A stretch of DNA of 7,949 bases from Planctomycetaceae bacterium (GTDB lineage Bacteria; Planctomycetota; MHYJ01; SBBU01), in NCBI GenBank assembly GCA_005239585.1, contig SBBU01000328.1:1-7949 (forward strand), read 5' to 3'. The position numbers were made by a program, and so were the translations under genes. The notes beneath the pieces were generated by a model. It saw only the letters and a list, made by a program, of their open reading frames with translations, ran no database searches and was not told the origin of the DNA. This document shows, in pieces, positions 1 through 6,923 of this stretch (position 1 is the first letter of the stretch; the number at the start of each line of letters is the position of its first letter).

Positions 1-164
1 AACATCTGTCGAAGCAGGAAACGATTCGCATTCCTTCATGCTTCACAGGGGTGGCTTCCCCTGCCTACACTGCCGTTTCGGCAGGCAGGTGCGAAGGTGG
101 ATGAAAAAAATTGCATTGAATCGGTATTTTGACTTTTGAGCCTTGAGGCTTAAGATAGTCTAAA
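1..164. other. Hairpin-rich leader upstream of the operon
   Basis: No ORF is apparent here. Several inverted repeats lie close together. GAAGCA (11-16) pairs with TGCTTC (39-44), with GGAA (17-20) and TTCC (31-34) inside. AGGGG (47-51) pairs with CCCCT (58-62). CTGCCG (70-75) and CGGCAG (79-84) flank a TTT loop, and CCTGCC (60-65) can alternatively pair with GGCAGG (84-89). Not all of these stems can form together. The segment could be the 3' end or terminator of a gene left of the window, or a dispersed palindromic repeat. It ends in an A-run (104-110) and AT-rich sequence before the first gene. Confidence 0.5.
129..156 (+). promoter_or_regulatory. Possible sigma-70 promoter of the M48-glycosyltransferase operon
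   Basis: TTGACT (129-134) and TAAGAT (151-156) are separated by 16 bases and match the -35 and -10 consensus at 5/6 and 4/6 positions. Transcription would begin near base 163, almost at the ATG at 165. The message would then be leaderless or nearly so, which fits the lack of a well-placed Shine-Dalgarno site before that ATG. Prediction by eye only; such matches occur by chance in AT-rich sequence. Confidence 0.25.
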
Positions 165-1763
165 ATGGTAGATCCTATATTTTACCTGATCGCACTCTTT
201 ATTTGCTTTTCCTATCCAACAGGAACTGAACCACTTGTACTGGTAGAGATGGGCAGGAGCGCAATGGCTATAGCCTCGATTGCAACTATTTTAATTTATG
301 CAATCCTCTGTGCAGTGCTATATCTTAGATTAAAAGACACATCTCGTGTATCCATGTTGAGGTTTTATCTTAGATTCATCGGGCTTGTCTTCTTCGCAGT
401 AATAATCTACATCTGCAACTACATTCTCATTATTGACAGCCTATCTTTTATTCCCAACAGTATCTTGATTAAAGGTTTCATCTACTTGCTGCCATACCTT
501 CTGCTCTCAGCGATAAACACTTGCTTGTCAATACTCAAGGATATTAAAAGAACAGGACGAAGTTTCCGCGAAACGGTCGAGTTTTTATTAAGAATGTTCT
601 TTGGGCTTGTTGTATTGCCAATACTCGTCATGTTTCTCTTCATTGAATCATTCGAACAAATAAAGCCATTAGAAAAACTGGTGATTGTTTATCCCATAAC
701 AGGCATATTCTGCATGCTTGTTCTATCCTCCGTGATTTTTGTTTTCTCACCATTCTTAATAAGATTAAGTTTTCATGCCAAAAGAATTGAAAGCGGAGCA
801 CTCGAGGAGAGTCTTGCAGCTCTATGCAAAAAAGCCAACTTGAGACATGCGGGCATTCTGGTTATTCCTACAAAAGGAGCCCCGATAGCAAATGCATTTG
901 TGACAGGGATTTTCCCAAGCTTTCGTTATATCTTTGTTACCGAGCACCTCATAAACAACATGACAGAAAAAGAAATAGAGGGTGTGGTTGCGCATGAGAT
1001 CTCACATGTCACCAGAAAACACATGATATCATATCTTGCGTTTATGCTTTGCTTCGTCTCCCTTTCTGTGCTTATCCAGGAAATAGGCACCATGGCAACA
1101 GGCGAAGAACCATCTCCGTGGATTATTATAGGGGTTTTTATCTTCGTTTGGATAATACTCTTTGGAGTCATTTCCAAGAGATTTGAATCGGAGGCAGATA
1201 TATATGGCGCAAAGCTTTCTGGGAGCTATGAAGAGACTATGAACGCCCTTAATAAGGTTGCGGACCTTAACAGGATATCAAGAAAGACCCGCTCTCTGCG
1301 ACACTACAGCATAGAGACAAGAAACCTGATTTTATTTACATGCCTCACAAACCCAAATTATGAAGATGCCTTTTTAAAAATTGTTCAGGAGATCAAACGG
1401 GTACTCGCTCTATCTGCCGCCGCAAGTATTTTCTTTCTCATAATCATCACTGTTCAACAGATTCAATCCCCTGCTAAAAATATGGAGCGATATAACGCCA
1501 TAAAAATGTTGAGAGAAGGCAAGGAACTGGTTGACAGGCGGGAATATGTGCCTGCAAAGAAAATTCTGAACAAGGCAGTAGATATGAAAATTGCGACAGC
1601 AAGCACACATTATCTGCTCGGCGTTGCGCAAAATGCACTAGGCGATAAGAAAGACGCGCTAGGTTCATTCCTAAAGGCCATTGACATTGGTCTTCAGGAC
1701 CCTTACGAGAGGATCAACGCAAAGAGGTCGGTGCAGGAGATTCAAAATGAGCAAAAGCCTTAG
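165..1763 (+). CDS. Membrane M48-family zinc metalloprotease with C-terminal TPR repeats
   Basis: This 532-residue integral membrane protein is predicted to be a zinc-dependent endopeptidase of the Ste24/HtpX (M48) family. The signature HEISH (residues 277-281, in VVAHEISHV) supplies two zinc-binding histidines and the catalytic Glu. The third ligand is a Glu in FESEAD (E343). Several hydrophobic segments precede the catalytic domain (roughly 34-53, 69-92, 102-124, 141-162, 173-198). Others follow it (about 318-338 and 413-431). Residues about 443-515 form two TPR-like helix pairs (EYVPAKKILNKAV; DKKDALGSFLKAIDIG). HtpX-type proteases are about 290 residues, so the extra N-terminal membrane region and the TPR tail are additions. 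It is the first gene of the operon and overlaps the next gene by 17 bases. Family assignment is firm. The substrate is unknown, but an envelope protein or a partner of the glycan enzymes is a reasonable inference. ATG 165 has no good ribosome binding site. Confidence 0.9.
   Translation: MVDPIFYLIALFICFSYPTGTEPLVLVEMGRSAMAIASIATILIYAILCAVLYLRLKDTSRVSMLRFYLRFIGLVFFAVIIYICNYILIIDSLSFIPNSILIKGFIYLLPYLLLSAINTCLSILKDIKRTGRSFRETVEFLLRMFFGLVVLPILVMFLFIESFEQIKPLEKLVIVYPITGIFCMLVLSSVIFVFSPFLIRLSFHAKRIESGALEESLAALCKKANLRHAGILVIPTKGAPIANAFVTGIFPSFRYIFVTEHLINNMTEKEIEGVVAHEISHVTRKHMISYLAFMLCFVSLSVLIQEIGTMATGEEPSPWIIIGVFIFVWIILFGVISKRFESEADIYGAKLSGSYEETMNALNKVADLNRISRKTRSLRHYSIETRNLILFTCLTNPNYEDAFLKIVQEIKRVLALSAAASIFFLIIITVQQIQSPAKNMERYNAIKMLREGKELVDRREYVPAKKILNKAVDMKIATASTHYLLGVAQNALGDKKDALGSFLKAIDIGLQDPYERINAKRSVQEIQNEQKP
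1735..1740 (+). promoter_or_regulatory. Shine-Dalgarno site setting the first glycosyltransferase start
   Basis: AGGAGA lies 6 bases before ATG 1747, inside the 3' end of the protease gene. It favours the start at 1747 (MSKSLRIGID) over the ATG at 1681. The longer reading would add 22 arginine-rich residues encoded inside the protease gene, ahead of the normal beta-strand start of a GT-B fold. Confidence 0.75.
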
Positions 1764-2835
1764 AATAGGGATTGACTGTTCTGCACTGCCCTATCCCCAT
1801 GCGGGTGTCGGACAGTACATCAAAAACACACTGAAAAACTTGGCTGAGATTGATAGACTAAATTTGTATTTTCTTTACTCTCACCGCGATTTTGAACTTG
1901 GTGTCACTTCGGATAACTTTATCAAGAGAATCTGCCCATCTCCTCTTGCAGAATTGATGTCAATAAGAAAACCAATAATAAAAAGTGAGATATTTAATGA
2001 CAGACTAGATATCTTCTGGGGCCCTGCCGGGGCATTGCCCTCAAGTCTTCCTTTCAGTTTAAAGGCAGTAATGACTGTCCATGACCTCTGCTGGATCGAT
2101 TTTCCGCAAGGGCTGCGACTTAAGAGCTACATTTACCACAAACTTTTCGTCCCCAAATTCATGTCGCGCGCAGACAAGATCATTTGTGTATCAAAATTTA
2201 CTGCAAATTCGCTCACCAACTATTTTCACTTCCCAAGGGGAAAAATAGATGTCATTTATGAGGGCGTTGCCAGCCTATTCAGATCAAAGGATAAAAAAGA
2301 GGCAGCCAGAAACATTGCAGATAAATATGGGATCAATGAAGACTATATACTCAGTGTCGGTACAATTGGACCAAGAAAGAATATACCACGACTAGTAAAT
2401 GCATTCGGCAGGAGCACTCGGCCACTAAAACTCCTCTTTGCAGGAGCCGTTGAGAACAATCTTATTCATGACAAACGCAACATTCACATACTGGGATATG
2501 TGGATGATGGACATCTCGTCGATCTATATTGTGCCGCTAAACTAATGACTTTTGTCTCAATGTATGAAGGATTCGGCCTTCCCGTTGTGGAAGCAATGGC
2601 ATGCGGCTGTCCATGTGTCTTGTCCGATATTCCAGTCCTAAGAGAGATTGCAGGTGATGCAGCAATCTATGTAAATCCATACGACCCTGTATCAATAGCA
2701 GATGGGGTGAACCAAGTGGTGGAAGATAGGGCGCTTTGCGATAGAATGGTCTCTATTGGCCGTGAACAGGTCAGAAAATTTGACTGGGCAAATACAGCCA
2801 AAAGTCTCCACAGCGTTTTCATGGCGTTAGCATGA
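1747..2835 (+). CDS. GT4-type (GT-B fold) glycosyltransferase
   Basis: This 362-residue predicted cytoplasmic enzyme would transfer a sugar from a nucleotide-sugar donor to a growing glycan. The N-terminal acceptor domain opens with RIGIDCSALPYPHAGVGQY (residues 6-24), the glycine-rich loop typical of mannosyltransferase-like GT4 proteins. It continues with TVHDLCW (about 110-116) and ICVSKFTA (about 146-153). The C-terminal donor-binding domain has SVGTIGPRKN (203-212, with R210 and K211 in the phosphate-binding position) and the EX7E motif (E274 and E282 in EGFGLPVVEAMACG). Length is normal and no key residue is missing. The start overlaps the protease gene by 17 bases, and the stop overlaps the next start as ATGA. 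Donor and acceptor cannot be read from sequence; mannose or a related hexose is only a family-level guess. Confidence 0.93.
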   Translation: MSKSLRIGIDCSALPYPHAGVGQYIKNTLKNLAEIDRLNLYFLYSHRDFELGVTSDNFIKRICPSPLAELMSIRKPIIKSEIFNDRLDIFWGPAGALPSSLPFSLKAVMTVHDLCWIDFPQGLRLKSYIYHKLFVPKFMSRADKIICVSKFTANSLTNYFHFPRGKIDVIYEGVASLFRSKDKKEAARNIADKYGINEDYILSVGTIGPRKNIPRLVNAFGRSTRPLKLLFAGAVENNLIHDKRNIHILGYVDDGHLVDLYCAAKLMTFVSMYEGFGLPVVEAMACGCPCVLSDIPVLREIAGDAAIYVNPYDPVSIADGVNQVVEDRALCDRMVSIGREQVRKFDWANTAKSLHSVFMALA

Positions 2836-3968
2836 AAATTCTGGAAATTCACGATTTCTTTGCCCCCGGAAATTCAAGATATAGCTTTGACAAATGCAGG
2901 GCCCTTGCAAAACTAGGCCACGAAATACATGTGCTGGCCGGTGTTGGACCTCTTGGACCTGCTAATGGCACCGTAGGAGATGGCATACTATTCCATACTT
3001 ATCCATACACCAAAAACATGGATATTTTTACTTGGAACAGAAAATTGTTATCACGCCTTGAGAAAGAATTTCACTTTGATCTATTATTTTTCAATCAGCC
3101 CCTCTGCTGCTTTTCGACGATGACCACTCTCAAGGCTTGGGGAGTTAAACGGGCTTATTTCTTCCATTCACCATGGAGGGAAGAATACAGGATACAATCA
3201 GGGCTGGTGAGCGGACCACGACTTGTAACTGGGATAGCTGCAAGAACCATAATAGAAGCGATATCAGTGAGATATTGCAATTTCGCATTTACTACAAGCA
3301 AATACATGTATAATCAATTTAAAAGAATTCATCCCTTTCTGAGACCTCCTCTGGCGGTTGGAGGAGGAGTAGACGAAAAGAGGTTTTATCCAAGGGGCAA
3401 AAAGAGCTCCAGAGAAAAACTTGGTCTAAAGCAGAATGACGTTATTATTTTTACCATGCGCCGACTGGTGAAACGAATGGGGCTCACAGACCTCATTGAA
3501 GCGATAAGCACAATCACCAAGCAACTGAAAGATGTATTCCTAGTAATAGGCGGTGATGGCCCAATGCGCAAGGAACTCGAGGCCTTAACTGAAGGACTAG
3601 GCATTACCGGACGCGTTCGCTTTACAGGTTATATCACAGACGAAGACCTGCCATATTATTACAGCGCTGCCGATCTGGTAGTTGTCCCGACACGCGAACT
3701 AGAGGGGCTCGGTTTGGTTGTCCTCGAGGCCATGGCCTGCGGTACAGTTGTTGCCGGCACAGCAGTAGGCGGAATAAAAGAGATTCTCAATAGCTTTGAT
3801 AACAGATTTCTGTTTTCATCTACGGGACAATCAGCTATCGCAGAGGGCATAGAGAAACTGGTCTCAAATGGCTTGCTCTCAATGGGTGAAGCAGCACGAG
3901 AATGGGTCATCAAAGAGTATAATTGGGATCGAGTAGCAAATACCATAGAGAATGCGATTCTCAGATGA
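2832..3968 (+). CDS. Second GT4-type (GT-B fold) glycosyltransferase
   Basis: This 378-residue predicted glycosyltransferase starts MKILEIHDFFAPG, the usual first beta strand of GT4 enzymes, followed by the helix CRALAKLGHEIHVLAG (22-37). The acceptor half carries FHSPWREEY (111-119). The donor half contains FTMRRLVKRMG (207-217; R211 and K214 or R215 are probable phosphate contacts), the strand-turn VIGGDGP (238-244), RVRFTGYI (261-268), and the EX7E motif (E291 and E299 in EGLGLVVLEAMACG). It differs clearly in sequence from the preceding glycosyltransferase, so it probably forms a different linkage rather than being a recent duplicate. The gene begins within the ATGA overlap at 2832-2835 and ends in another ATGA overlap. 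There is no clear Shine-Dalgarno site, consistent with translational coupling. The sugar substrate is not identifiable. Confidence 0.93.
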   Translation: MKILEIHDFFAPGNSRYSFDKCRALAKLGHEIHVLAGVGPLGPANGTVGDGILFHTYPYTKNMDIFTWNRKLLSRLEKEFHFDLLFFNQPLCCFSTMTTLKAWGVKRAYFFHSPWREEYRIQSGLVSGPRLVTGIAARTIIEAISVRYCNFAFTTSKYMYNQFKRIHPFLRPPLAVGGGVDEKRFYPRGKKSSREKLGLKQNDVIIFTMRRLVKRMGLTDLIEAISTITKQLKDVFLVIGGDGPMRKELEALTEGLGITGRVRFTGYITDEDLPYYYSAADLVVVPTRELEGLGLVVLEAMACGTVVAGTAVGGIKEILNSFDNRFLFSSTGQSAIAEGIEKLVSNGLLSMGEAAREWVIKEYNWDRVANTIENAILR

Positions 3969-4711
3969 AAAATTTATCCAGAAAAATCCGAGACGCCAAC
4001 CTAAAGGTTTTTCAGTCGAAAAATTTCGACGTCTATGACAAGAATGAATCGATATTTGAAGATTCAAGACAGCGAGACATCAAATCTGTGCTATCAAGAG
4101 GCACAGGGACACTATTAGACATTGGCTGCGGCACTGGAAATATACTCCGGTTGGGAAAAGATTGGTTCAAAAGAACCATCGGACTCGATGTCAGCCATAG
4201 CTTTCTTAGAGAACTACACATCAGGCATGGTTTTAAGGAGCTCGCTGTTGGTGAGGCTGATCTCCTGCCAATTAAATCAGAAAGCATAGATTTTGTATCA
4301 TGTTACGCGCTTCTTCATCACTTGTTTGATCACAAGAATTTATTTCAAGAGGCATATCGTGTCTTGAAAAAAGGCGGAATACTTTACACAGACCACGATC
4401 CAAATTATTTCTTTGCCCGGTTCTACAGCTTTTATTACAGGCTACGCTATCTATCTAAACCGGGTTTCGAAAATGAAGAGACAGAGATATCAGAATGGCA
4501 CAACACACGCTCCAGCGGGCTTAATCCGCAATTCCTCGAAAAGCAGATGTATGGCGCCGGCTTTGCAAAGGTACAGATCGGATACAGGCTCACCACAAAC
4601 CCGGGACTCGGCAGAATGTTCAAACTTGCCCGCACAATAATGAAAGGCACAAGCAAAGTAATCCCTGCTAAATCACTCCACACCCATTTTTACATCATCG
4701 CAACAAAGTAA
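3965..4711 (+). CDS. Class I SAM-dependent methyltransferase (Methyltransf_11-like)
   Basis: This 248-residue Rossmann-fold methyltransferase has motif I LDIGCGTGN (51-59), which binds SAM. GLDVS (73-77) has an Asp in the ribose-binding position (D75). GEADLLPI (96-103) and FVSCYALLHHLFD (110-122) are motifs II and III, then RVLKKGGILYTDHDP (132-146). ATG 3965 is preferred over 3923: it gives the ATGA overlap with the upstream glycosyltransferase and drops 14 residues encoded wholly inside that gene. As last gene of the operon, a sugar or lipid-linked glycan methyltransferase is the natural guess. Ubiquinone/menaquinone-type or protein methylation cannot be excluded. Its final 39 bases overlap the 3' end of the convergent queG gene. 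No terminator is visible at the end. Confidence 0.87.
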   Translation: MKNLSRKIRDANLKVFQSKNFDVYDKNESIFEDSRQRDIKSVLSRGTGTLLDIGCGTGNILRLGKDWFKRTIGLDVSHSFLRELHIRHGFKELAVGEADLLPIKSESIDFVSCYALLHHLFDHKNLFQEAYRVLKKGGILYTDHDPNYFFARFYSFYYRLRYLSKPGFENEETEISEWHNTRSSGLNPQFLEKQMYGAGFAKVQIGYRLTTNPGLGRMFKLARTIMKGTSKVIPAKSLHTHFYIIATK

Positions 4712-5773
4712 CATCTCTTCTCTGACCCGTTCATCTTGTTCCCTGACAAGATAGGGCCTGAGAATTGCTGCATTTCCGGGTGAGATGTTATAAAGCCCCC
4801 ATGCGCTGTGGAGCCTGACAAGCCAGGACTCATCTTCTAAACCGCGTACAAGGGCCGGAACCTTTTTCATCGACCTCGTGTTCCCAAGTGCAATTGCAAC
4901 ATTCCTCAGGAAACCATCACGCCCTGCCCTTTTTATAGCAGTATGCCTAAAAATTGTCCTGAACTCCTCGTTCGAAATGCACATATAGTCATCTAACTTC
5001 CGATTGGTATCCACCATCGGTTTCAGATCGGCTGAGGTCTTGGCAAATTTATTCCATGGGCAGACATCCTGACAAATGTCGCAACCGAATATCAGATCCC
5101 CGATTAATGGCCTCAACTTGCGGGGAATTACACCCTTATATTCAATCGTGAGATATGATATGCATCTGTTCGAGTCGATCACATAGGGCGAAACTATAGC
5201 GCCGGTTGGACAAAGATCGATACACCTTGTACAGCTCCCGCAATAATTCCTTTTATAGGGTTCATCCGGCTCCAATTTTAGGTCTGTTATTACCTCTCCG
5301 AGGAAGAAAAAGCTCCCCATTGATTTGTTTATGAGATTCGAGTTTTTCCCTATCCAGCCGAGGCCTGCGGCCTTGGCATAAGGCCTTTCGAGGACAGGAC
5401 TTGTATCGACGCAGGGCACCGCATGAGCCCCGAAATTCTCCTTGATATAACTGCACAGTCTCCATAGGTTTTCCTTCAGTGTCAGATGGTAATCTCTCGA
5501 CAATGCGTAGATGCTAATCTTGCCCTCCAGTTGATCTACATCCATAAAGTAGTTTTTTAAGACGCAGATCACAGATTTTGCCCAAGAGTATTTTTCCTTT
5601 GCTGATGCACGTTTAAGAGGGTCCTTTGACATGTACGACATATCACCATGAAAACCTTTCGCAATCCAAGAGTCCAAGTGTATTGCTTCCTGCGGCCCAT
5701 CCGCCTTTGTAATACCTGCCCTATCGAATCCAATACAGAGCGCGAACTTTTTTATGAGAGACTCTGATGACAC
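4673..5773 (-). CDS. queG: Epoxyqueuosine reductase QueG (tRNA queuosine biosynthesis)
   Basis: QueG is a cytoplasmic cobalamin and iron-sulfur enzyme that reduces epoxyqueuosine to queuosine at the wobble position of GUN-anticodon tRNAs. The 366-residue product has the family core CVDTSPVLER (121-130; D123 matches the position of the catalytic Asp) followed by AGLGWIGKNS. The ferredoxin-like part carries CGSCTRCIDLCP (Cys 178, 181, 184, 188), with further cysteines at 204, 231, 234 and 238 (CDICQDVCPWN), enough for two 4Fe-4S clusters. Residues about 280-345 form HEAT-like helices (VPALVRGLEDESWLVRLHSAWGLYNI) normally linked to tRNA binding. VDTSP replaces the more usual VDTGP. The start is GTG at 5773-5771; an in-frame TAA lies four codons upstream, so no earlier start is possible. 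Shine-Dalgarno is weak. No other queuosine gene is in the window. Confidence 0.95.
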   Translation of the reverse strand: MSSESLIKKFALCIGFDRAGITKADGPQEAIHLDSWIAKGFHGDMSYMSKDPLKRASAKEKYSWAKSVICVLKNYFMDVDQLEGKISIYALSRDYHLTLKENLWRLCSYIKENFGAHAVPCVDTSPVLERPYAKAAGLGWIGKNSNLINKSMGSFFFLGEVITDLKLEPDEPYKRNYCGSCTRCIDLCPTGAIVSPYVIDSNRCISYLTIEYKGVIPRKLRPLIGDLIFGCDICQDVCPWNKFAKTSADLKPMVDTNRKLDDYMCISNEEFRTIFRHTAIKRAGRDGFLRNVAIALGNTRSMKKVPALVRGLEDESWLVRLHSAWGLYNISPGNAAILRPYLVREQDERVREEMLLCCDDVKMGVE

Positions 5774-5886
5774 ATGATGAGTTTATAATATTTCTTTGAT
5801 TTATCCAGACTCTTGGTATGTGGTCAGGGTTTTAACCGATGCGGACCAGCGCAAGTTCAAAATTCAGAGAGCCTATTTTGATCGTC

Positions 5887-5941
5887 AAAATTTTGGGGAA
5901 ACGTTTCCCCAAAATTTTCGGGAAGCGCTTCCCGAAAATTT
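5887..5941. repeat. Two joined perfect palindromes (32 and 30 bases)
   Basis: Palindrome 1 (5887-5918) is AAAATTTT + GGGGAAACGTTTCCCC + AAAATTTT, perfect over 32 bases. Palindrome 2 (5912-5941) has the core CGGGAAGCGCTTCCCG between A/T arms, perfect over 30 bases, and shares the AAAATTTT with palindrome 1. The units are also imperfect direct repeats with a 24-base period. The cores differ at four positions forming two symmetric pairs (G/C to C/G at the ends, A/T to G/C near the centre), so palindromy is kept in both. They may be a dispersed repeat, a DNA-binding site pair, or cruciform or bidirectional-terminator DNA. They lie 114 bases upstream of the queG start. Confidence 0.9.
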
Positions 5942-6069
5942 CCCGCAGTCTGGCAACTGACTGTAGCAACCTCATATCGTCCCACAAAAAGCTACTTTTT
6001 TTCCCGGTCGTAACCCCATGCCTTGAGCACATCGACTGCGACACGCACAAGAGGTATTCCTGTTGTTTA

Positions 6070-6110
6070 GATAGGACTAACAATGCACAAAACGGGCGAT
6101 AGGATTAACA
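6070..6110. repeat. 13-base direct repeat pair
   Basis: GATAGGACTAACA (6070-6082) recurs as GATAGGATTAACA (6098-6110), with one mismatch and a 28-base period. The second copy continues AGGG. It resembles short GGATTAACAGG-type intergenic repeats found in various environmental bacteria; that likeness is from memory and not verified. No gene uses it in an obvious way. Confidence 0.5.
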
Positions 6111-6131
6111 GGGAAGGTTCGCTATAAAACA

Positions 6132-6236
6132 ATGCGATGTTTCAAGAGAAAGAGAAATTTAAAGAGATATCTTGAGGTAGAAGCATGGCTAATATATGAA
6201 CAGAAAAAAGTAGGGATGGAAAGATTATATGCTTAA
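6132..6236 (+). CDS. Possible small basic protein, 34 residues
   Basis: An uninterrupted frame from ATG 6132 to TAA 6234-6236 gives a basic, protein-like peptide: MRCFKRKRNLKRYLEVEA, then WLIYEQKK, ending ERLYA. The centre could form an amphipathic helix. GGGAAGG (6111-6117) is a purine-rich site, but its 14-base distance to the ATG is longer than ideal. The frame is open upstream as far as a TAA at 6078-6080, so the peptide could also be the tail of a decayed longer gene. I do not recognise a family. The region is otherwise full of remnants, so chance is a real alternative. Confidence 0.25.
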   Translation: MRCFKRKRNLKRYLEVEAWLIYEQKKVGMERLYA

Positions 6237-6323
6237 CCAAGCACCATTAGGCTTGAACCCGTGGCTTTCTGGTGCGTCGGTAAATTAAAGATGCTGAAAG
6301 TACAGGAATGGTTTGCTTGCCTC
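6229..6323 (-). ncRNA. Hairpin with c-di-GMP-I (GEMM)-like sequence blocks, possibly a degenerate riboswitch
   Basis: The directly visible structure is an imperfect hairpin: GCACCATTAGGC (6241-6252) pairs with GCTTTCTGGTGC (6264-6275), with two mismatches, one wobble pair and an 11-base loop. Read on the minus strand, blocks recalling GEMM-I riboswitches occur in order: GCAAACC (6316-6310), GACGCA (6278-6273), AAAGCCACGGGT (6268-6257), ATGG (6247-6244), then GGTTAAGC (6238-6231). Against it, CCAG is inserted between GACGCA and AAAGCC, the stem normally closed before GACGC does not form, and no minus-strand gene follows closely (queG starts about 455 bases away). If related at all, it is probably a relic. 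Confidence 0.2.
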
Positions 6324-6359
6324 GAGCACATTACTTTACTGTTACCCTGACCCGAAAAA

Positions 6360-6923
6360 ATGTGGGCTTCAATTGTCATAATGTATGTGGTAAAAGTAGC
6401 AACGAGCGCGGATGCATCTGAAATAGAGAATCGGAAGAATTTGGAAGAGACTATGATGGCGACTCGGAAACTGGTGTTTTCCATCGTCAGTGGCTATGTT
6501 AAAGATCAGGCAATTGCTGAAGACCTTACGCAGGATACGTACCTAAAGGCATTCACGTCGACTGATTCCTTAAAAGACAAGGATCGTATAAAGCCGTGGC
6601 TCTGTACCATAGCAAGGAACCTCTCCATCAACTGGCTTAAGAAGAAAAAGGAAGTAAAGGACGAGAAAGGCATGGCAAATGTGGATTCGCTATCCTTATC
6701 TCCTGAGATTGAGTTCGAAAGAGGAGAGATGAAAGATAGTCCCCTCCGAGTTTTATGCCCCAATACAACGGCATTGTTTGGGAACAAGCTGATTATTTGG
6801 GGTGGTTGTCGTTCTGACGGGACCAAATATTTCAACGATGGCGTGATATATGACATCGAGAAAGGAACTTGGGAGAAGATGATAGTCCGCTTGAGGGTAG
6901 AGGGAATCACGCATGGCTACTAG
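6360..6923 (+). pseudogene. ECF sigma factor region 2 fused to a kelch repeat (deletion-fusion remnant)
   Basis: This 187-codon ORF begins as an ECF sigma factor. Residues about 26-100 are sigma-70 region 2: KLVFSIVSGYVKDQ, AIAEDLTQDTYLKAF (51-65, core-polymerase binding helix) and PWLCTIARNLSINWLKKKK (79-97, -10 recognition helix). The linker runs to about residue 124. Region 4, which recognises the -35 element, is absent. From about residue 128 the sequence is a kelch beta-propeller repeat: TTALFGNKLIIWGG (136-149), then FNDGVIYDIEKGTWEKM (158-174). An in-frame deletion that joined a sigma gene to a downstream kelch protein, perhaps its anti-sigma factor, explains this best. ATG 6360 is the first possible start after an in-frame TGA; ATG 6381 is equally plausible. 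Neither has a good Shine-Dalgarno site. Homology is fairly clear; loss of function is inferred. Confidence 0.75.

Larger units (their letters stand above)
5774..6359. other. Repeat-rich intergenic region, no established gene
   Basis: This 586-base gap lies between the start of queG and the sigma-kelch ORF. From left to right it holds two joined palindromes (5887-5941), a weak inverted repeat before a T7 run (GTAGC 5963-5967, GCTAC 5991-5995, T 5996-6002), a 13-base direct repeat (6070-6082 and 6098-6110), a possible 34-codon ORF (6132-6236) and an imperfect hairpin (6241-6275). Longer frames across it on both strands repeat FGKRFPKI-like peptides only because the palindromes read alike in both directions. 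I regard those frames as non-coding. The queG promoter should be at the left edge; TATTAT on the minus strand (5790-5785) could be its -10, but no good -35 is seen. Confidence 0.6.

Noticed and set aside
926..1177. Minus-strand frame inside the protease gene, and similar antisense frames within the glycosyltransferase, methyltransferase and queG genes
   Set aside because: These lie wholly within well-supported genes, lack recognisable domains and have no initiation signals; they are shadow frames.
5887..5941. CRISPR repeat
   Set aside because: The units share an arm with no spacer between them and are full palindromes, unlike a repeat-spacer array; no cas gene is present.
5963..6002. Intrinsic terminator (GTAGC / GCTAC followed by T7)
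   Set aside because: The stem is only five pairs with a 23-base loop, and no + strand gene ends just before it.
5992..6066. Minus-strand fragment reading GIPLVRVAVDVLKAWGYD and ending REKK before a stop
   Set aside because: It looks like the tail of a decayed gene, but it is only about 24 codons between stops and I cannot assign a family, so it is not annotated.
5832..6102. Overlapping long frames on both strands with repeated FGKRFPKI-like peptides
   Set aside because: The peptide repeat comes from the palindromes, which read alike on both strands. Codon content outside them is not protein-like and no start signal is evident.
6231..6282. attC-like integron recombination site (GCTTAAC ... 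GGTAAAT around the hairpin)
   Set aside because: The second core box departs from GTTRRRY, the two boxes pair poorly, and there is no integrase or cassette gene context.
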